Shown piece by piece: positions 10,392-19,598 of a stretch of 64,000 bases of DNA. Source of the stretch: JAVJSU01 sp040219275. Its GTDB lineage: Bacteria; Chloroflexota; Anaerolineae; Aggregatilineales; Phototrophicaceae. The position numbers and the translations under genes were made by a program. The notes under the pieces are model-generated. The model made no database searches and was not told where the DNA came from. It saw only the letters and a program-made list of their open reading frames with translations. The stretch is taken from positions 87,221 to 151,220 of the forward strand of contig JAVJSU010000058.1 in NCBI GenBank assembly GCA_040219275.1. The letters run 5' to 3'. Each line of letters begins with the position of its first letter. Within the stretch, counting starts at the first letter, position 1.

Positions 10392-11386
10392 TCTGATTTA
10401 TCTTTTTTTCCAGATTTTCCAGATGTTGATGGCACTAACTGATGACGATAAAACTCCCCTGTCCGCTGAATACCTTCTTCAAGGTCGACCTTGGCATTAA
10501 AGCCCAAAATATCGCTTGCTTTGGTAACAGAAGGAATTCGCAATTCTACATCTGCATAATCTTTACGCGTAAATGAGATACGAGACTTCGAATTGAGCAC
10601 ACGTACAACGGTATTCGCCAGACCATAAATCGTCACAACGGCACGCTGGTTTCCAATATTAAAGGATTCGCCCACCGCTTTTGGATGACGCATCGCCAGT
10701 AAAACACCCTCAATCATATCATCGACGTAGCACCATGCGCGGATCTGGGTGCCATCCCCATGTATTTGAATTTCCTGATTATGCACCGCACGCTCGACGA
10801 AAATACGAATTGCACCCTCTCCAATTTGCCCTGGGCCATAAACATTGAAGGGACGAACCACCGTGGTCGGGAGCCATTTTTCTTGGTAATACGCAATTGC
10901 CAGATGCTCTTCTGCCAATTTACTTACTGCATAGGTCCAGCGTGCCTCACCAACTTTGCCCATGACAGTATTGTCTGTCTCTGCGGAGCGAAATGCCTGC
11001 GATCCAAAGACTTCACTGGTGGAAAAACAAACAACGCGATCACAATTGTCAAGGCTTGCCGCCGCCTCAAGTACGTTTGCAGAGCCAACCATGTTCACAC
11101 GCATGGTTGTAACAGGACTCTTAATTACGGTATCAATGCCCGCAATAGCCGCACAGTGCACAATGATATTAGCACCTTTCATTGCGCGGGCTGTCGCCTC
11201 ATAATCCAGCACATCACCCTCGATAAGGTTGAGATTCGGATGATTGCTATACGACTTATCCTTGAGAGAATTACGGGTCAGATTGTCATATATGACAACT
11301 TTATTTTTTTCAATTAATTGTCCGGTCAGCGCAGACCCGATGAAGCCTGCTCCACCGGTGATAAATATGGTTTTACCTTCTATCAC
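10388..11386 (-). CDS. NAD-dependent NDP-sugar epimerase/dehydratase (extended SDR)
   Basis: The protein has 332 residues, the usual length for GalE/RmlB-type enzymes. The cofactor motif FITGGAGFIGSAL lies at residues 8-20 and the catalytic motif WTYAVSKLAEEHL near residue 150, followed by RPFNVYGPGQ. It likely makes the 4-keto or epimerised NDP-sugar that the downstream aminotransferase uses. The start is a GTG preceded by GGGTGATAA; no ATG fits. It lies six bases after the GT-C gene in the same operon. Confidence 0.92.
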   Translation of the reverse strand: MIEGKTIFITGGAGFIGSALTGQLIEKNKVVIYDNLTRNSLKDKSYSNHPNLNLIEGDVLDYEATARAMKGANIIVHCAAIAGIDTVIKSPVTTMRVNMVGSANVLEAAASLDNCDRVVCFSTSEVFGSQAFRSAETDNTVMGKVGEARWTYAVSKLAEEHLAIAYYQEKWLPTTVVRPFNVYGPGQIGEGAIRIFVERAVHNQEIQIHGDGTQIRAWCYVDDMIEGVLLAMRHPKAVGESFNIGNQRAVVTIYGLANTVVRVLNSKSRISFTRKDYADVELRIPSVTKASDILGFNAKVDLEEGIQRTGEFYRHQLVPSTSGKSGKKDKSE

Positions 11387-11392
11387 AGCTTA

Positions 11393-13681
11393 TCACCCTT
11401 CACTTTCAATTGTGTCGTAATTCACTGGTAGGTTAAAGGCGGGTGCGGTGATCCATCCTTGAGTACCACCACTGTTTAGCCCTGTTGAACCCCATGCACG
11501 AACATACCACTGGTAATCGCCAGACGGAAGATGCGTTTCATAAACACATGTTTCAGCGCGGTTACAGTTCAACTCCGATGCCGAGTGCCATTCAAGCAAT
11601 GGGATTACCTCCAGATTTACTGGTAGTACCCAGATCTGGTACCATTCAGCTCGCGAACTAGCTTCCCAGGACAAAATTGAATCATTTACTCGAAAATCAT
11701 GCGGATTTTCAGGCGACTGTCCCTCAACAGATGCGCTAAAGTCTACTTCATTTTCCCAGATGTTCGATCCCTGATCAATACACGAGTATAGCTCTCCGCC
11801 TTCGTCATTACGATCAGAAACAATATGCATACCTAAATAACTACTGTCATCAAAAAATATTTCCAGTACTATTCCGTCGGGAATGTTATGTATTAGTTGT
11901 TCGTATTCGGGCTTATGGGTGAGGGTATCCACAATAATGTAGTCGACCTGGTGCATTCGAATATGATCCCATGTATAGTCATCAGGAACACCAAGTTTTT
12001 CTGTAGCACATTGGAGCAAATCAGGGCGAAGCCAATACGAATAATAGGACAGATTGATAATACGTGACCCTTCATCTGCTTGCGCATTCACCACCTGAGC
12101 AACCCGACAGCTTCCGTCCTGATTTGTGTATTCATACGCACATGTGTCAACGCGATCAAGCATTAAATTAAGAGAAAATCTTGAGAAAAGTTCATTATTA
12201 AATAGAACAACACCCATCACGATAATTAAAACTACAGGTATGATGACAGCTAACTCACGTCTAACAGTCTGCAAAGAAACGTTCTCTGCCACAAAGGCAA
12301 CCGGAACAAAAACAAGCATTAACGGTGTGAGCATATAGCGGGGTGCAAACACCGAGGCACGGAAGATAATCCAGAGACTCACAGCAATAATCGCCACCAG
12401 ACTGATCTGAACTATTAAGCGCCGTTTTGTCCGGTCAAGGCTAAATAAGAGCAGTAGAAACGGCGAGAATACAAGGATTATAGGGGAGATTTGTCCACCT
12501 TGTCCCCAAAAGTTGCCAAAGGTGAGTGAAAACGGATAGGTTGCTACAATTCGATACGTTGTATCCGCATTGAACCACCTTTGCTCCAAAAGCGATTCGT
12601 TATCTTGAGCAACTAGCGGAGCAAGAGGTTCGCCAAATAACACTGTATTCTTAATGATATGTGGAATAGCCGGCAATGCTCCCCAGAACGCGAGAATCAT
12701 CCCGATGCGCACGATCTTCAAAATAATCTGTTGTGTTTGAATTGAGTCCCTAGCGTTTAAATAAAGTCGCCAAAAAATAATCATTGCCACCGTAATTGGC
12801 AAAAACACCGCATAAGAAATTTTGGCGATGATCCCGAATCCAGTAAAAAGTCCACTCAATAACAATGCGTGATTGCTGACTTCCTCAGTATTTTCATTAT
12901 GAACATGGAACGCCCAATAATAGGCGGCTAGCCCCATAGATGCGCCATAAATATCGACCTTTCCGTCCCAAATAATGATCGTAACGGCTGACGATGTGAT
13001 CGCACAAACAAAGATTATCCATTTACCGCGAATTTCAACACCAGCCGTATTGGCTAATGATGTCAGTAAACCAATTCCAGCAACGATCGTCAATAAGGTA
13101 AATAAGTCGGAACCAGACATATTGCCAAACAACATGAGAACCGCGTAATGCATCTCACCTTGTAAACCTACCTGAGCAAAATTTGCGTATCCAGGTGGGA
13201 AAACATCAAGATGTCCTGTGGCGGCGATTAACCGGGGATATGCCATATAAAATGCAAGTGCATCTCCGCGTGGCATCGGCGGCGCAAAGGTATAAATAGC
13301 TGTGATGCATAATGTCATTACTGCTAGAACGATAACGATCTTCCACAGAATCGGTTGTTGTCGCCAACTGCTCATCTCGTGATAGACGTTTGAGACGAAT
13401 TGCCCAATGGATCGAGGCAACAATGTGATACCGGAGATAAGACCTAAAAAGCCTACCAACATAACGGCAGGGATTGTGAATTGCCCTATTAAGGCAACCA
13501 ACTGCCAAATCGCCGCAAGTACGCCCTGCCCTAGTAAAAAGCTGGTGCAAAGTATGGCAACTGATTGATTCACTTTTGAAAAATCTATTCGTGGTGCAAG
13601 TAAACGCGTTAATCGTAGCCCAAAAGATAGAGAAATCACTGCATAAATCAATACAGTAAGTAAAGCAGTCACAGTCTCCAT
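11393..13681 (-). CDS. GT-C fold membrane glycosyltransferase with soluble C-terminal domain
   Basis: The 762-residue protein has about twelve predicted membrane helices up to roughly residue 490, then a soluble tail. After the second or third helix there is a loop PRGDALAFYMAYPRLIA, resembling the acidic catalytic loop of ArnT/GT39/GT83 enzymes that use polyprenyl-phosphate sugars outside the membrane. The tail (about 640-762) contains WEASSRAEWYQIWV and YQWYVRAWGSTGLNSG, a fibronectin-III-like pattern common in Chloroflexota. It is the first gene of the operon. I chose ATG 13681; a TTG at 13711 would add ten residues. Family assignment is moderate because membrane glycosyltransferases diverge strongly. 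Confidence 0.72.
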   Translation of the reverse strand: METVTALLTVLIYAVISLSFGLRLTRLLAPRIDFSKVNQSVAILCTSFLLGQGVLAAIWQLVALIGQFTIPAVMLVGFLGLISGITLLPRSIGQFVSNVYHEMSSWRQQPILWKIVIVLAVMTLCITAIYTFAPPMPRGDALAFYMAYPRLIAATGHLDVFPPGYANFAQVGLQGEMHYAVLMLFGNMSGSDLFTLLTIVAGIGLLTSLANTAGVEIRGKWIIFVCAITSSAVTIIIWDGKVDIYGASMGLAAYYWAFHVHNENTEEVSNHALLLSGLFTGFGIIAKISYAVFLPITVAMIIFWRLYLNARDSIQTQQIILKIVRIGMILAFWGALPAIPHIIKNTVLFGEPLAPLVAQDNESLLEQRWFNADTTYRIVATYPFSLTFGNFWGQGGQISPIILVFSPFLLLLFSLDRTKRRLIVQISLVAIIAVSLWIIFRASVFAPRYMLTPLMLVFVPVAFVAENVSLQTVRRELAVIIPVVLIIVMGVVLFNNELFSRFSLNLMLDRVDTCAYEYTNQDGSCRVAQVVNAQADEGSRIINLSYYSYWLRPDLLQCATEKLGVPDDYTWDHIRMHQVDYIIVDTLTHKPEYEQLIHNIPDGIVLEIFFDDSSYLGMHIVSDRNDEGGELYSCIDQGSNIWENEVDFSASVEGQSPENPHDFRVNDSILSWEASSRAEWYQIWVLPVNLEVIPLLEWHSASELNCNRAETCVYETHLPSGDYQWYVRAWGSTGLNSGGTQGWITAPAFNLPVNYDTIESEG

Positions 13682-13767
13682 AAAAAGCCCGTATGATGAA
13701 TTCTGATACAATGATATTCTACTGGATAGTCACTTGTTAATATAGCCTAAAAGGAGATCGTGTTAAA

Positions 13768-14409
13768 TTGACTAATGTAGTTAATCCACTCTTCTACTCA
13801 CGACGTTACTTGATGGCTGGCGCATTTGTTATCCTTTTTGGTGCTTTGCTCATGAGGTCGATTTTGACACCGATAGTCAACACGTCGACTATCGGTGTAT
13901 CTGAAAGCCGAGATTCATCAACCGTTTTCTTCGGCGCTGATAGAGATCAGGTTTTATCCCCTTTTGGATGCGTGACATTGAGATGGGATGTTGAGAACAT
14001 CTGGGGGGTTTATCTTGAAGATGCCGGCGTAATTGGTCAGGATTCACGACGTTGGTGCATTTCGGACGGTGGTAACGAACCAACATTAACAGTGATTTTC
14101 CCGGAAAATATACCGCAAAATTATACGCTCACGATCGATGTTGTGCTGTTTCGCTTTGACGTAATCTTCGGCGCTATGCTGATCGCCATTGGCTCCATGA
14201 TTATGTTCCCACGTCCACGCTTAGACATCTACAATTGGTTTAAACGGCAACACGGGTTTACTACAATGCTGATGTATATATGGGTGATTTCCATTGTGTT
14301 CATCTTCTGGGCACTAAATGGTAAACCGGGTGCGGATTTCATCATCAATCTAGCTGACGAAGTTCAAAGAATTTTCTCCACGTTTTTCACCGCACCCTAC
14401 AGAGGTTAA
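13768..14409 (+). CDS. Membrane protein with exported Cys-Trp-rich domain, function unknown
   Basis: The 213-residue protein has three membrane helices (about 14-35, 130-150, 166-186). Between the first two lies a roughly 90-residue exported segment with two cysteines, in GCVTLRWDVENIWGVYL and RRWCI. This pattern resembles a short domain I associate with Anaerolineae proteins, where two cysteines bracket a Trp strand; that is memory, not a search. The start is TTG 13768 behind a good AAGGAG at about 11 bases; ATG 13813 is an alternative that would shorten the N-terminus. It is divergent from the GT-C gene and convergent with the WbpB-like gene. No enzyme motif is visible. Confidence 0.65.
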   Translation: MTNVVNPLFYSRRYLMAGAFVILFGALLMRSILTPIVNTSTIGVSESRDSSTVFFGADRDQVLSPFGCVTLRWDVENIWGVYLEDAGVIGQDSRRWCISDGGNEPTLTVIFPENIPQNYTLTIDVVLFRFDVIFGAMLIAIGSMIMFPRPRLDIYNWFKRQHGFTTMLMYIWVISIVFIFWALNGKPGADFIINLADEVQRIFSTFFTAPYRG

Positions 14410-14410
14410 T

Positions 14411-15412
14411 TTATGCGTCAAAATGCGCGACCTTGCGATCAATTCCAGATTGAACAAGTGCGTTGGCAAGCATCAAGGCCTTCAAGCCATCTTCGCCCGT
14501 AACAAGCGGCGTATTGTTATTTTGTACGGCGGAGATGAAATGCTCAAGTTCCGCACGCAACGGTTCCTGACGCGATAAACGGAATTTTGTGACATTGCCC
14601 TCCCCAACACCGGTAAGGATGCCGAGTGTATCCCACCGATCATCAATCACATCGTTTTCATAGAAATACAAATCCTGTGTCAGATAATTGACTGTATACA
14701 TACCACGGGCACCAATGATGCTTAATTCACGAATTTTGGTTGGTGTCATCCAATTGATATTCAACATTCCTATGACGTTACCAGAAGTTCTTAGTACACA
14801 ATCCATAATATCTTCGCGGTCTGTATTAATACCTTGTGCGGTTTCTGCGTAGAGGCGAACGATCTCATCATCCAGCACATAACGGATCATATCCAAATCA
14901 TGAGTTGCAAGGTCAATAACAACCCCGACATCACGAATACGGGCGGGAAATGGCCCCATGCGCCGTGCCTGAATTCTAAACACCTTGCCAAGGCGTTTTT
15001 CATCAAGATGCTTCTTGAGTTCGATCACCGCAGGATTGAATCGTTCGATATGTCCAACGGTCAATTTGACCCCGGCGTTTTCTGCGAGAGCGATCAAATC
15101 TCTTGCCTGTTCAACCGTTTCTGAAATGGGTTTCTCAATCAGTAAATTGATCCCATGTGAGATGACAATCTTTGCAACCTCGTAATGATTTTGCGTGGGA
15201 ACACAAATTGAAACGAGATCGGGTTTTACCTCGGTTAACATGCTCTCAAAATCAGCGAAGTGAGGCGTATTACCAAATGCTCCCGCAACCTGTGCCGCCT
15301 GAGCCTCATTAACATCACTCACGCCAACTAAGTCTACATTGGGAATTTCATGATAATTGCGTACATGATGTCGCCCAATGGATCCTGCACCAATGACAGC
15401 TACTTTCAACAT
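14411..15412 (-). CDS. Gfo/Idh/MocA oxidoreductase, WbpB/WlbA-like
   Basis: The 333-residue protein has the NAD-binding motif VAVIGAGSIGRHHVRN at its N-terminus and the family signature LLIEKPISE near residue 95. With the neighbouring dehydrogenase, acetyltransferase and aminotransferase it matches the step in which UDP-GlcNAcA is oxidised at C3 to the keto sugar (WbpB/WlbA reaction). It follows the WbpA-like gene after 23 bases, so both are co-transcribed. I leave the symbol blank because the family has many substrates; the pathway assignment comes from the four-gene set. Confidence 0.88.
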   Translation of the reverse strand: MLKVAVIGAGSIGRHHVRNYHEIPNVDLVGVSDVNEAQAAQVAGAFGNTPHFADFESMLTEVKPDLVSICVPTQNHYEVAKIVISHGINLLIEKPISETVEQARDLIALAENAGVKLTVGHIERFNPAVIELKKHLDEKRLGKVFRIQARRMGPFPARIRDVGVVIDLATHDLDMIRYVLDDEIVRLYAETAQGINTDREDIMDCVLRTSGNVIGMLNINWMTPTKIRELSIIGARGMYTVNYLTQDLYFYENDVIDDRWDTLGILTGVGEGNVTKFRLSRQEPLRAELEHFISAVQNNNTPLVTGEDGLKALMLANALVQSGIDRKVAHFDA

Positions 15413-15435
15413 ATGAATGTTCCTTAAATTATTGT

Positions 15436-16755
15436 TTAACCACGTCCCAACACGCGAATTATCGCGTCCGGCACATGAAGATCATCCGGCAAAATATGTC
15501 GCCCATCAATCAAAATGGGTGTGCTTAAACGGGATAAAATCGCTTTCCAATCCGTCTGACGGTACGCATCATGAGCAACCATAACAATGACCGCGTCAGC
15601 GCCCTCGATTACATCAAATAAATCTTTTTGATAGTCCTCAACAAACGGATCATGGATGCGGTAACTTATCCCCCGAATATCAAGTTGCTCAATCAACGAC
15701 TGCGTGGGTGTATCACGCGTATCATCAGAATTTTCCAGATATGCGTAGCCCAGTACAGCAACAGTCGTTTGCGACGGATTTTTTCCGGCGGAGCGTAGTG
15801 CGCGTTCTGCTAAATCGGCTACATGCGTCGGCATATTGCGATTAATCTGTCGTGCCGCAGGAATAACATTGGGCTTAAAGCCATCGTTTACGTTAGCAAT
15901 AAGCAACCATGGGTCTTTCGGGATGCAATGCCCGCCAACCCCTGCCCCCGGATAGAGCATGTTGCGTCCGGGACTCTTGTTCACGAGTTCGCGCACTTTC
16001 CAGACATCGCCACCCACTGCTTCACAAATTAAAGCAACTTCATTTGCAAAAGCGATTTGCACATCACGATAGGCATTTTCAGTAGTTTTCACAAGTTCTG
16101 CGGTCAATGGATCAGTCGGATCAAGCGTGCCACTCGTAACATGCGTGTAGAGCGCGCACATCACATCGGCAACTTCAGGTGTTGAGCCACCAACAACACG
16201 GTCAAGCGTGGTTAGATTCTGGATCAACCGTCCCGGCATGACACGTTCAGGACAATGCCCAACGTAAAAATCAACATTGAGCTTGCCCCCCGTTGCGCTT
16301 TCTAGCGTAGGGATAACTACCCGTTGCATCGTTCCCGGCGCAAGCGTGCTTTCGATAATCACTATACTACCCGGCTTGAGTACCCTACCAACTGACTCAA
16401 GCGCACTACGAAGATGCGTATAACGCGGATAGTGATCGGTATCGTCAACTGGCGTTTGAACCGAAACAGTCAGAATATCAACATCGGCAAGTTCGCTGAA
16501 GTCCGTCGTACAAACAAGCTTTTGGCTGGCAACAACGCCTCCGACAAGGTCATCCATACCGGGTTCAATTCCTTTGATCGGATTTTCGCCAGTGTTAATC
16601 ATCCTCACGCGTTGTTGGTCAATATCAATACCAATTGTCTGGAAACCTGCCCGCGCAATAATACATGCGACCGGCAATCCAACGTATCCAAGACCCACCA
16701 CTGCCAATCGTGCTGTACGATTTTCCAGTTTTAGTGTAAGTTCATGCAGTGTCAT
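15436..16755 (-). CDS. wbpA: UDP-N-acetylglucosamine 6-dehydrogenase (WbpA-like nucleotide-sugar dehydrogenase)
   Basis: The 439-residue protein has the three-domain UDP-glucose/GDP-mannose dehydrogenase layout. The N-terminal NAD motif is VVGLGYVGLPVACII, the catalytic cysteine is in GVGGHCIPKDPW near residue 265, and a C-terminal UDP-binding domain begins near residue 320. The GGHCIPKDP form is typical of the WbpA/WecC group acting on N-acetylated sugars rather than UDP-glucose. The reaction expected is UDP-GlcNAc to UDP-GlcNAcA using two NAD. It is the first gene of a minus-strand pair with the WbpB-like gene and diverges from the acetyltransferase gene. Confidence 0.88.
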   Translation of the reverse strand: MTLHELTLKLENRTARLAVVGLGYVGLPVACIIARAGFQTIGIDIDQQRVRMINTGENPIKGIEPGMDDLVGGVVASQKLVCTTDFSELADVDILTVSVQTPVDDTDHYPRYTHLRSALESVGRVLKPGSIVIIESTLAPGTMQRVVIPTLESATGGKLNVDFYVGHCPERVMPGRLIQNLTTLDRVVGGSTPEVADVMCALYTHVTSGTLDPTDPLTAELVKTTENAYRDVQIAFANEVALICEAVGGDVWKVRELVNKSPGRNMLYPGAGVGGHCIPKDPWLLIANVNDGFKPNVIPAARQINRNMPTHVADLAERALRSAGKNPSQTTVAVLGYAYLENSDDTRDTPTQSLIEQLDIRGISYRIHDPFVEDYQKDLFDVIEGADAVIVMVAHDAYRQTDWKAILSRLSTPILIDGRHILPDDLHVPDAIIRVLGRG

Positions 16756-16805
16756 GGTTCCTCATTCGTATATACACTGTTTCAAGCTAGCATAGCATGG
16801 AACTA

Positions 16806-16834
16806 TTACGGATAAAATCCTTTTCTGGTATACT
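16806..16834 (+). promoter_or_regulatory. Possible promoter for the wbpD-wbpE pair
   Basis: TATACT at 16829 is a good -10 hexamer, with a weak TTACGG -35 at 16806 and a 17-base spacer. It lies in the 121-base gap between the divergent wbpA and wbpD genes. The -35 match is poor, so the call is tentative. Confidence 0.35.
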
Positions 16835-16876
16835 CACGGTCGTAAATTATAAGAAACCTGCTAAAGGAATGCATGT

Positions 16877-17383
16877 ATGTATATTCATCCAAGTGCTGAT
16901 GTCGAAGACGGCGCTGAAATCGGTGCGGAAACAAAAATTTGGCATCTCGCGCATATTCGTCGCCAAGCACAGGTTGGCGCGAATTGTGTGATTGGACGAG
17001 GCGTTTTTGTTGATAGTGGTGTCAAAATAGGTAATGCGGTCAAAATACAGAATTATGTTTCAATCTATCATGGCGTGACCATTGAAGATGGTGTTTTCGT
17101 CGGACCGCATGTCGTGTTTACGAATGATAAACTCCCGCGGGCAATTAATCAGGATGGCACACCTAAAGACACTTCAGACTGGATTGTTTCAGAAACAACG
17201 ATAGGCTATGGTGCATCACTAGGGGCTAACGCCGTGATCGTTTGCGGAGTTAAGATCGGCAAGTGGGCAATGGTCGGTGCAGGCTCAGTTGTCACCCGTG
17301 ATATAGAAGATTATGGATTGGTCGTCGGCAATCCAGCACGCTTAATTGGATATGTAAATGAGGATGGTACCCGTCGTGAGTGA
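16877..17383 (+). CDS. wbpD: WbpD-like left-handed beta-helix N-acetyltransferase
   Basis: The 168-residue protein consists almost wholly of hexapeptide repeats (IGRGVF, VKIGNA, VTIEDGVFVGPHVVFTND), the left-handed beta-helix of acyltransferases. FTNDKLPRA is characteristic of the WbpD/WlbB group. It should acetylate the 3-amino group of UDP-GlcNAc3NA with acetyl-CoA, the last step towards UDP-GlcNAc3NAcA. ATG 16877 follows AAAGGA at eight bases; ATG 16873 is out of frame. Its end overlaps the aminotransferase gene. Confidence 0.9.
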   Translation: MYIHPSADVEDGAEIGAETKIWHLAHIRRQAQVGANCVIGRGVFVDSGVKIGNAVKIQNYVSIYHGVTIEDGVFVGPHVVFTNDKLPRAINQDGTPKDTSDWIVSETTIGYGASLGANAVIVCGVKIGKWAMVGAGSVVTRDIEDYGLVVGNPARLIGYVNEDGTRRE

Positions 17384-18512
17384 TCAGATTGAGGGAAAGA
17401 AACGAACTATTGGCATCGCACAACCCTATATTGGCGATGAAGAAAAACAGGCAGTCATGGCAGTGCTTGACTCCGGGCAATTAGTGCAGGGCGCGCAAGT
17501 TGCGGAGTTTGAGCAAGCATTCGCGGCATATTGCAACGCCGAACATGCCATCGCCACGACGAACGGCACAACTGCCCTGACAGTTGCCCTCATGGCGGCG
17601 GGCATCGGGCAAGATGACGAGGTAATCATTCCGTCGTTTACATTTGTTGCAACCGCAACTAGCGTCCTGAGCGTGGGTGCAAAACCTGTTTTTGTAGATA
17701 TTGAACCAGAAACATTTTGTCTTGATCCAGCTCAAATTGAATCCGCGATTACAGAACGCACCCGTGCAATTATGCCAGTACATCTCTATGGGCATCCTGC
17801 AAACATTCCGGCGATGAAAGCGATCGCAGATAAATATGATCTCGTCATCATTGAAGATGCGGCGCAGGCACACGGCGCGGCAATTGGTGAGCAACGTGCG
17901 GGTACATTGGGCGATATGGCGGCATTTAGTTTCTACCCCAGTAAAAACATGACTACAGGCGAAGGCGGTATGGTCGTCACTAATGATGAGACACTGGCGA
18001 ATAAGGCGAGAATGGCGCGTAATCATGGGATGAACACGCGCTACTTCCATGAAACACTCGGTCTTAATTACCGCATGACCAATGTGTTGGCGGCAATTGG
18101 CATTGAACAATTGAAGCGTGTTCAAGCGTGGAACCAAAAACGCATCGAAAACGCCCACTATTTAAACGCCCATCTTACAAGTGTGCGTACACCACCTACC
18201 ACAGAAAATTATCGTCATGTTTTCCATCAATACACCGTGCTTGCACCCGAAGGTGCAGACCGCGACGCAATGGTTAAACAACTCAATGATAACGGGGTTG
18301 GTGCGCGTATTTATTACCCGCTTCCGGTACACTGTCAGCCGGTTTTTAGAACAGCACAACCCGGAACAACCTGTGCATGTGGTCATGGTCTGGATTGCCC
18401 CGTATTGCCGGTCACGAATGCGATGACAAAACGGGTCTTTAGCCTGCCTGTTCATCCCTTTCTATCGCAAGAGGATCTCGACTATATCATTGAGTATGTA
18501 AATGCGCTTTGA
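17358..18512 (+). CDS. wbpE: WbpE-like DegT/DnrJ/EryC1/StrS aminotransferase
   Basis: This 384-residue PLP enzyme has IIEDAAQAHGA near residue 165 and the PLP lysine in SFYPSKNMTTGEGG near residue 195. In the WbpE reaction the 3-keto UDP-GlcNAcA made by the WbpB-like enzyme is aminated with glutamate. The coding region overlaps wbpD. ATG 17358 gives a 26-base overlap, while GTG 17376 gives an eight-base overlap and starts VSDQIEGKK; either is possible. A cluster of cysteines (CACGHGLDC) near residue 335 is unusual for the family and may be a local insertion. Confidence 0.9.
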   Translation: MRMVPVVSDQIEGKKRTIGIAQPYIGDEEKQAVMAVLDSGQLVQGAQVAEFEQAFAAYCNAEHAIATTNGTTALTVALMAAGIGQDDEVIIPSFTFVATATSVLSVGAKPVFVDIEPETFCLDPAQIESAITERTRAIMPVHLYGHPANIPAMKAIADKYDLVIIEDAAQAHGAAIGEQRAGTLGDMAAFSFYPSKNMTTGEGGMVVTNDETLANKARMARNHGMNTRYFHETLGLNYRMTNVLAAIGIEQLKRVQAWNQKRIENAHYLNAHLTSVRTPPTTENYRHVFHQYTVLAPEGADRDAMVKQLNDNGVGARIYYPLPVHCQPVFRTAQPGTTCACGHGLDCPVLPVTNAMTKRVFSLPVHPFLSQEDLDYIIEYVNAL

Positions 18513-18527
18513 TTGGATGCACCTAAT

Positions 18528-19598
18528 ATGAAGTCAAATCATGTGCTCTATATCAGAAATACTCTAGCAGGATTACTAGTCACTGTATTTTTCCTGTGGC
18601 TCGCACTGCGTGGGGTCAGTTTTGATCTCATTGATACGACATTGAATAGCATCCGATGGGTTTATTTGATTCTGCCGCTCATGATTTGGGGCGTTGGACT
18701 GATCGCCCGTGCTATGCGTTGGCGGTTGCTCTTGAACAATAAGCTCACCCCGCGCGATTCCCTCAGTGTGATTGGGATTGTCTATATGCTGAACGCGACC
18801 ATCCCCTTCCGTGCCGGTGAACTCGCTCGGCTGTATTTGGTCGCTCGTAGCGGAAAAGAAATTTCCGGATGGACAGTACTGACGACCGTATTGACGGAAA
18901 CCATCCTCGATATGCTATCCATTGTGCTTCTTCTAACGATGATTATTCCATTTTTGGCGATTTCAAAAGCGACCATCGTTACCGGTCTATTGATCGGTTT
19001 GGTTTTTGCGGTTGGATTTATCGTATTATTGATCTTCGCGCGTCGCCCTCAGATCGCCCATAGTATTCTCGACGGTATAAACCGGATTTTCCCTCCATTA
19101 GGGCGACTTCCGTTAAGATCACTCTTAGATAAATTGCTTCAAGGCATTATGCCCTTGGCAAAATGGCGCACGCTGATTCTTGCTCTATTGTGGACATCGC
19201 TCATCTGGGGAAGCACCGTACTCGCGATATGGTCAGCAAGTCTTGCAATTCCACAATTCTCATTCAGCGGTGATTTGCCTGCCGGACTCGTTCTGGTGCT
19301 GGTATCAACATCACTCGGTGCGATTGTGCCCTTTACAATGGCGGGGGTCGGTCCGTTTGAAGCCGGTGTAGTCTTCGGATTGGGGGTTGTAGGGATTAGT
19401 CAGGAAGTTGCCGTCACTTTTGGTATTATTTTGCATGTACTGATGATTTTGCATTTTATACTCTGGGGTATGATTGGAATCTTAACCCTACGGCTTTCTC
19501 TCATCGACATTCGAGGCCTTACCACCTATATCCGGCTAAAACTCTTCCCCCCAGAAACTAAAACCACTCCGATGGATATAAAGTCTCAAGAAATCTAA
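18528..19598 (+). CDS. Lysylphosphatidylglycerol synthetase/flippase-like membrane protein (UPF0104/AglD family)
   Basis: The 356-residue protein has about eight membrane helices and the family features WRLLLNN after helix two, LNATIPFRAGELARLYLVAR near residue 95, and a second internal repeat with VSTSLGAIVPFTMAGVGPFEAG near residue 265. Members are the membrane half of MprF or AglD-type proteins and are often linked to lipid or polyprenyl-glycan handling. No catalytic synthase domain is attached. ATG 18528 is preferred over TTG 18513. It follows wbpE by 15 bases, so it is likely in that operon and may help translocate the product. Confidence 0.82.
   Translation: MKSNHVLYIRNTLAGLLVTVFFLWLALRGVSFDLIDTTLNSIRWVYLILPLMIWGVGLIARAMRWRLLLNNKLTPRDSLSVIGIVYMLNATIPFRAGELARLYLVARSGKEISGWTVLTTVLTETILDMLSIVLLLTMIIPFLAISKATIVTGLLIGLVFAVGFIVLLIFARRPQIAHSILDGINRIFPPLGRLPLRSLLDKLLQGIMPLAKWRTLILALLWTSLIWGSTVLAIWSASLAIPQFSFSGDLPAGLVLVLVSTSLGAIVPFTMAGVGPFEAGVVFGLGVVGISQEVAVTFGIILHVLMILHFILWGMIGILTLRLSLIDIRGLTTYIRLKLFPPETKTTPMDIKSQEI

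Noticed and set aside
17481..18158. Minus-strand frame of 225 codons
   Set aside because: It is antisense to the WbpE-like gene, is very rich in Cys, Arg and His, and has no domain.
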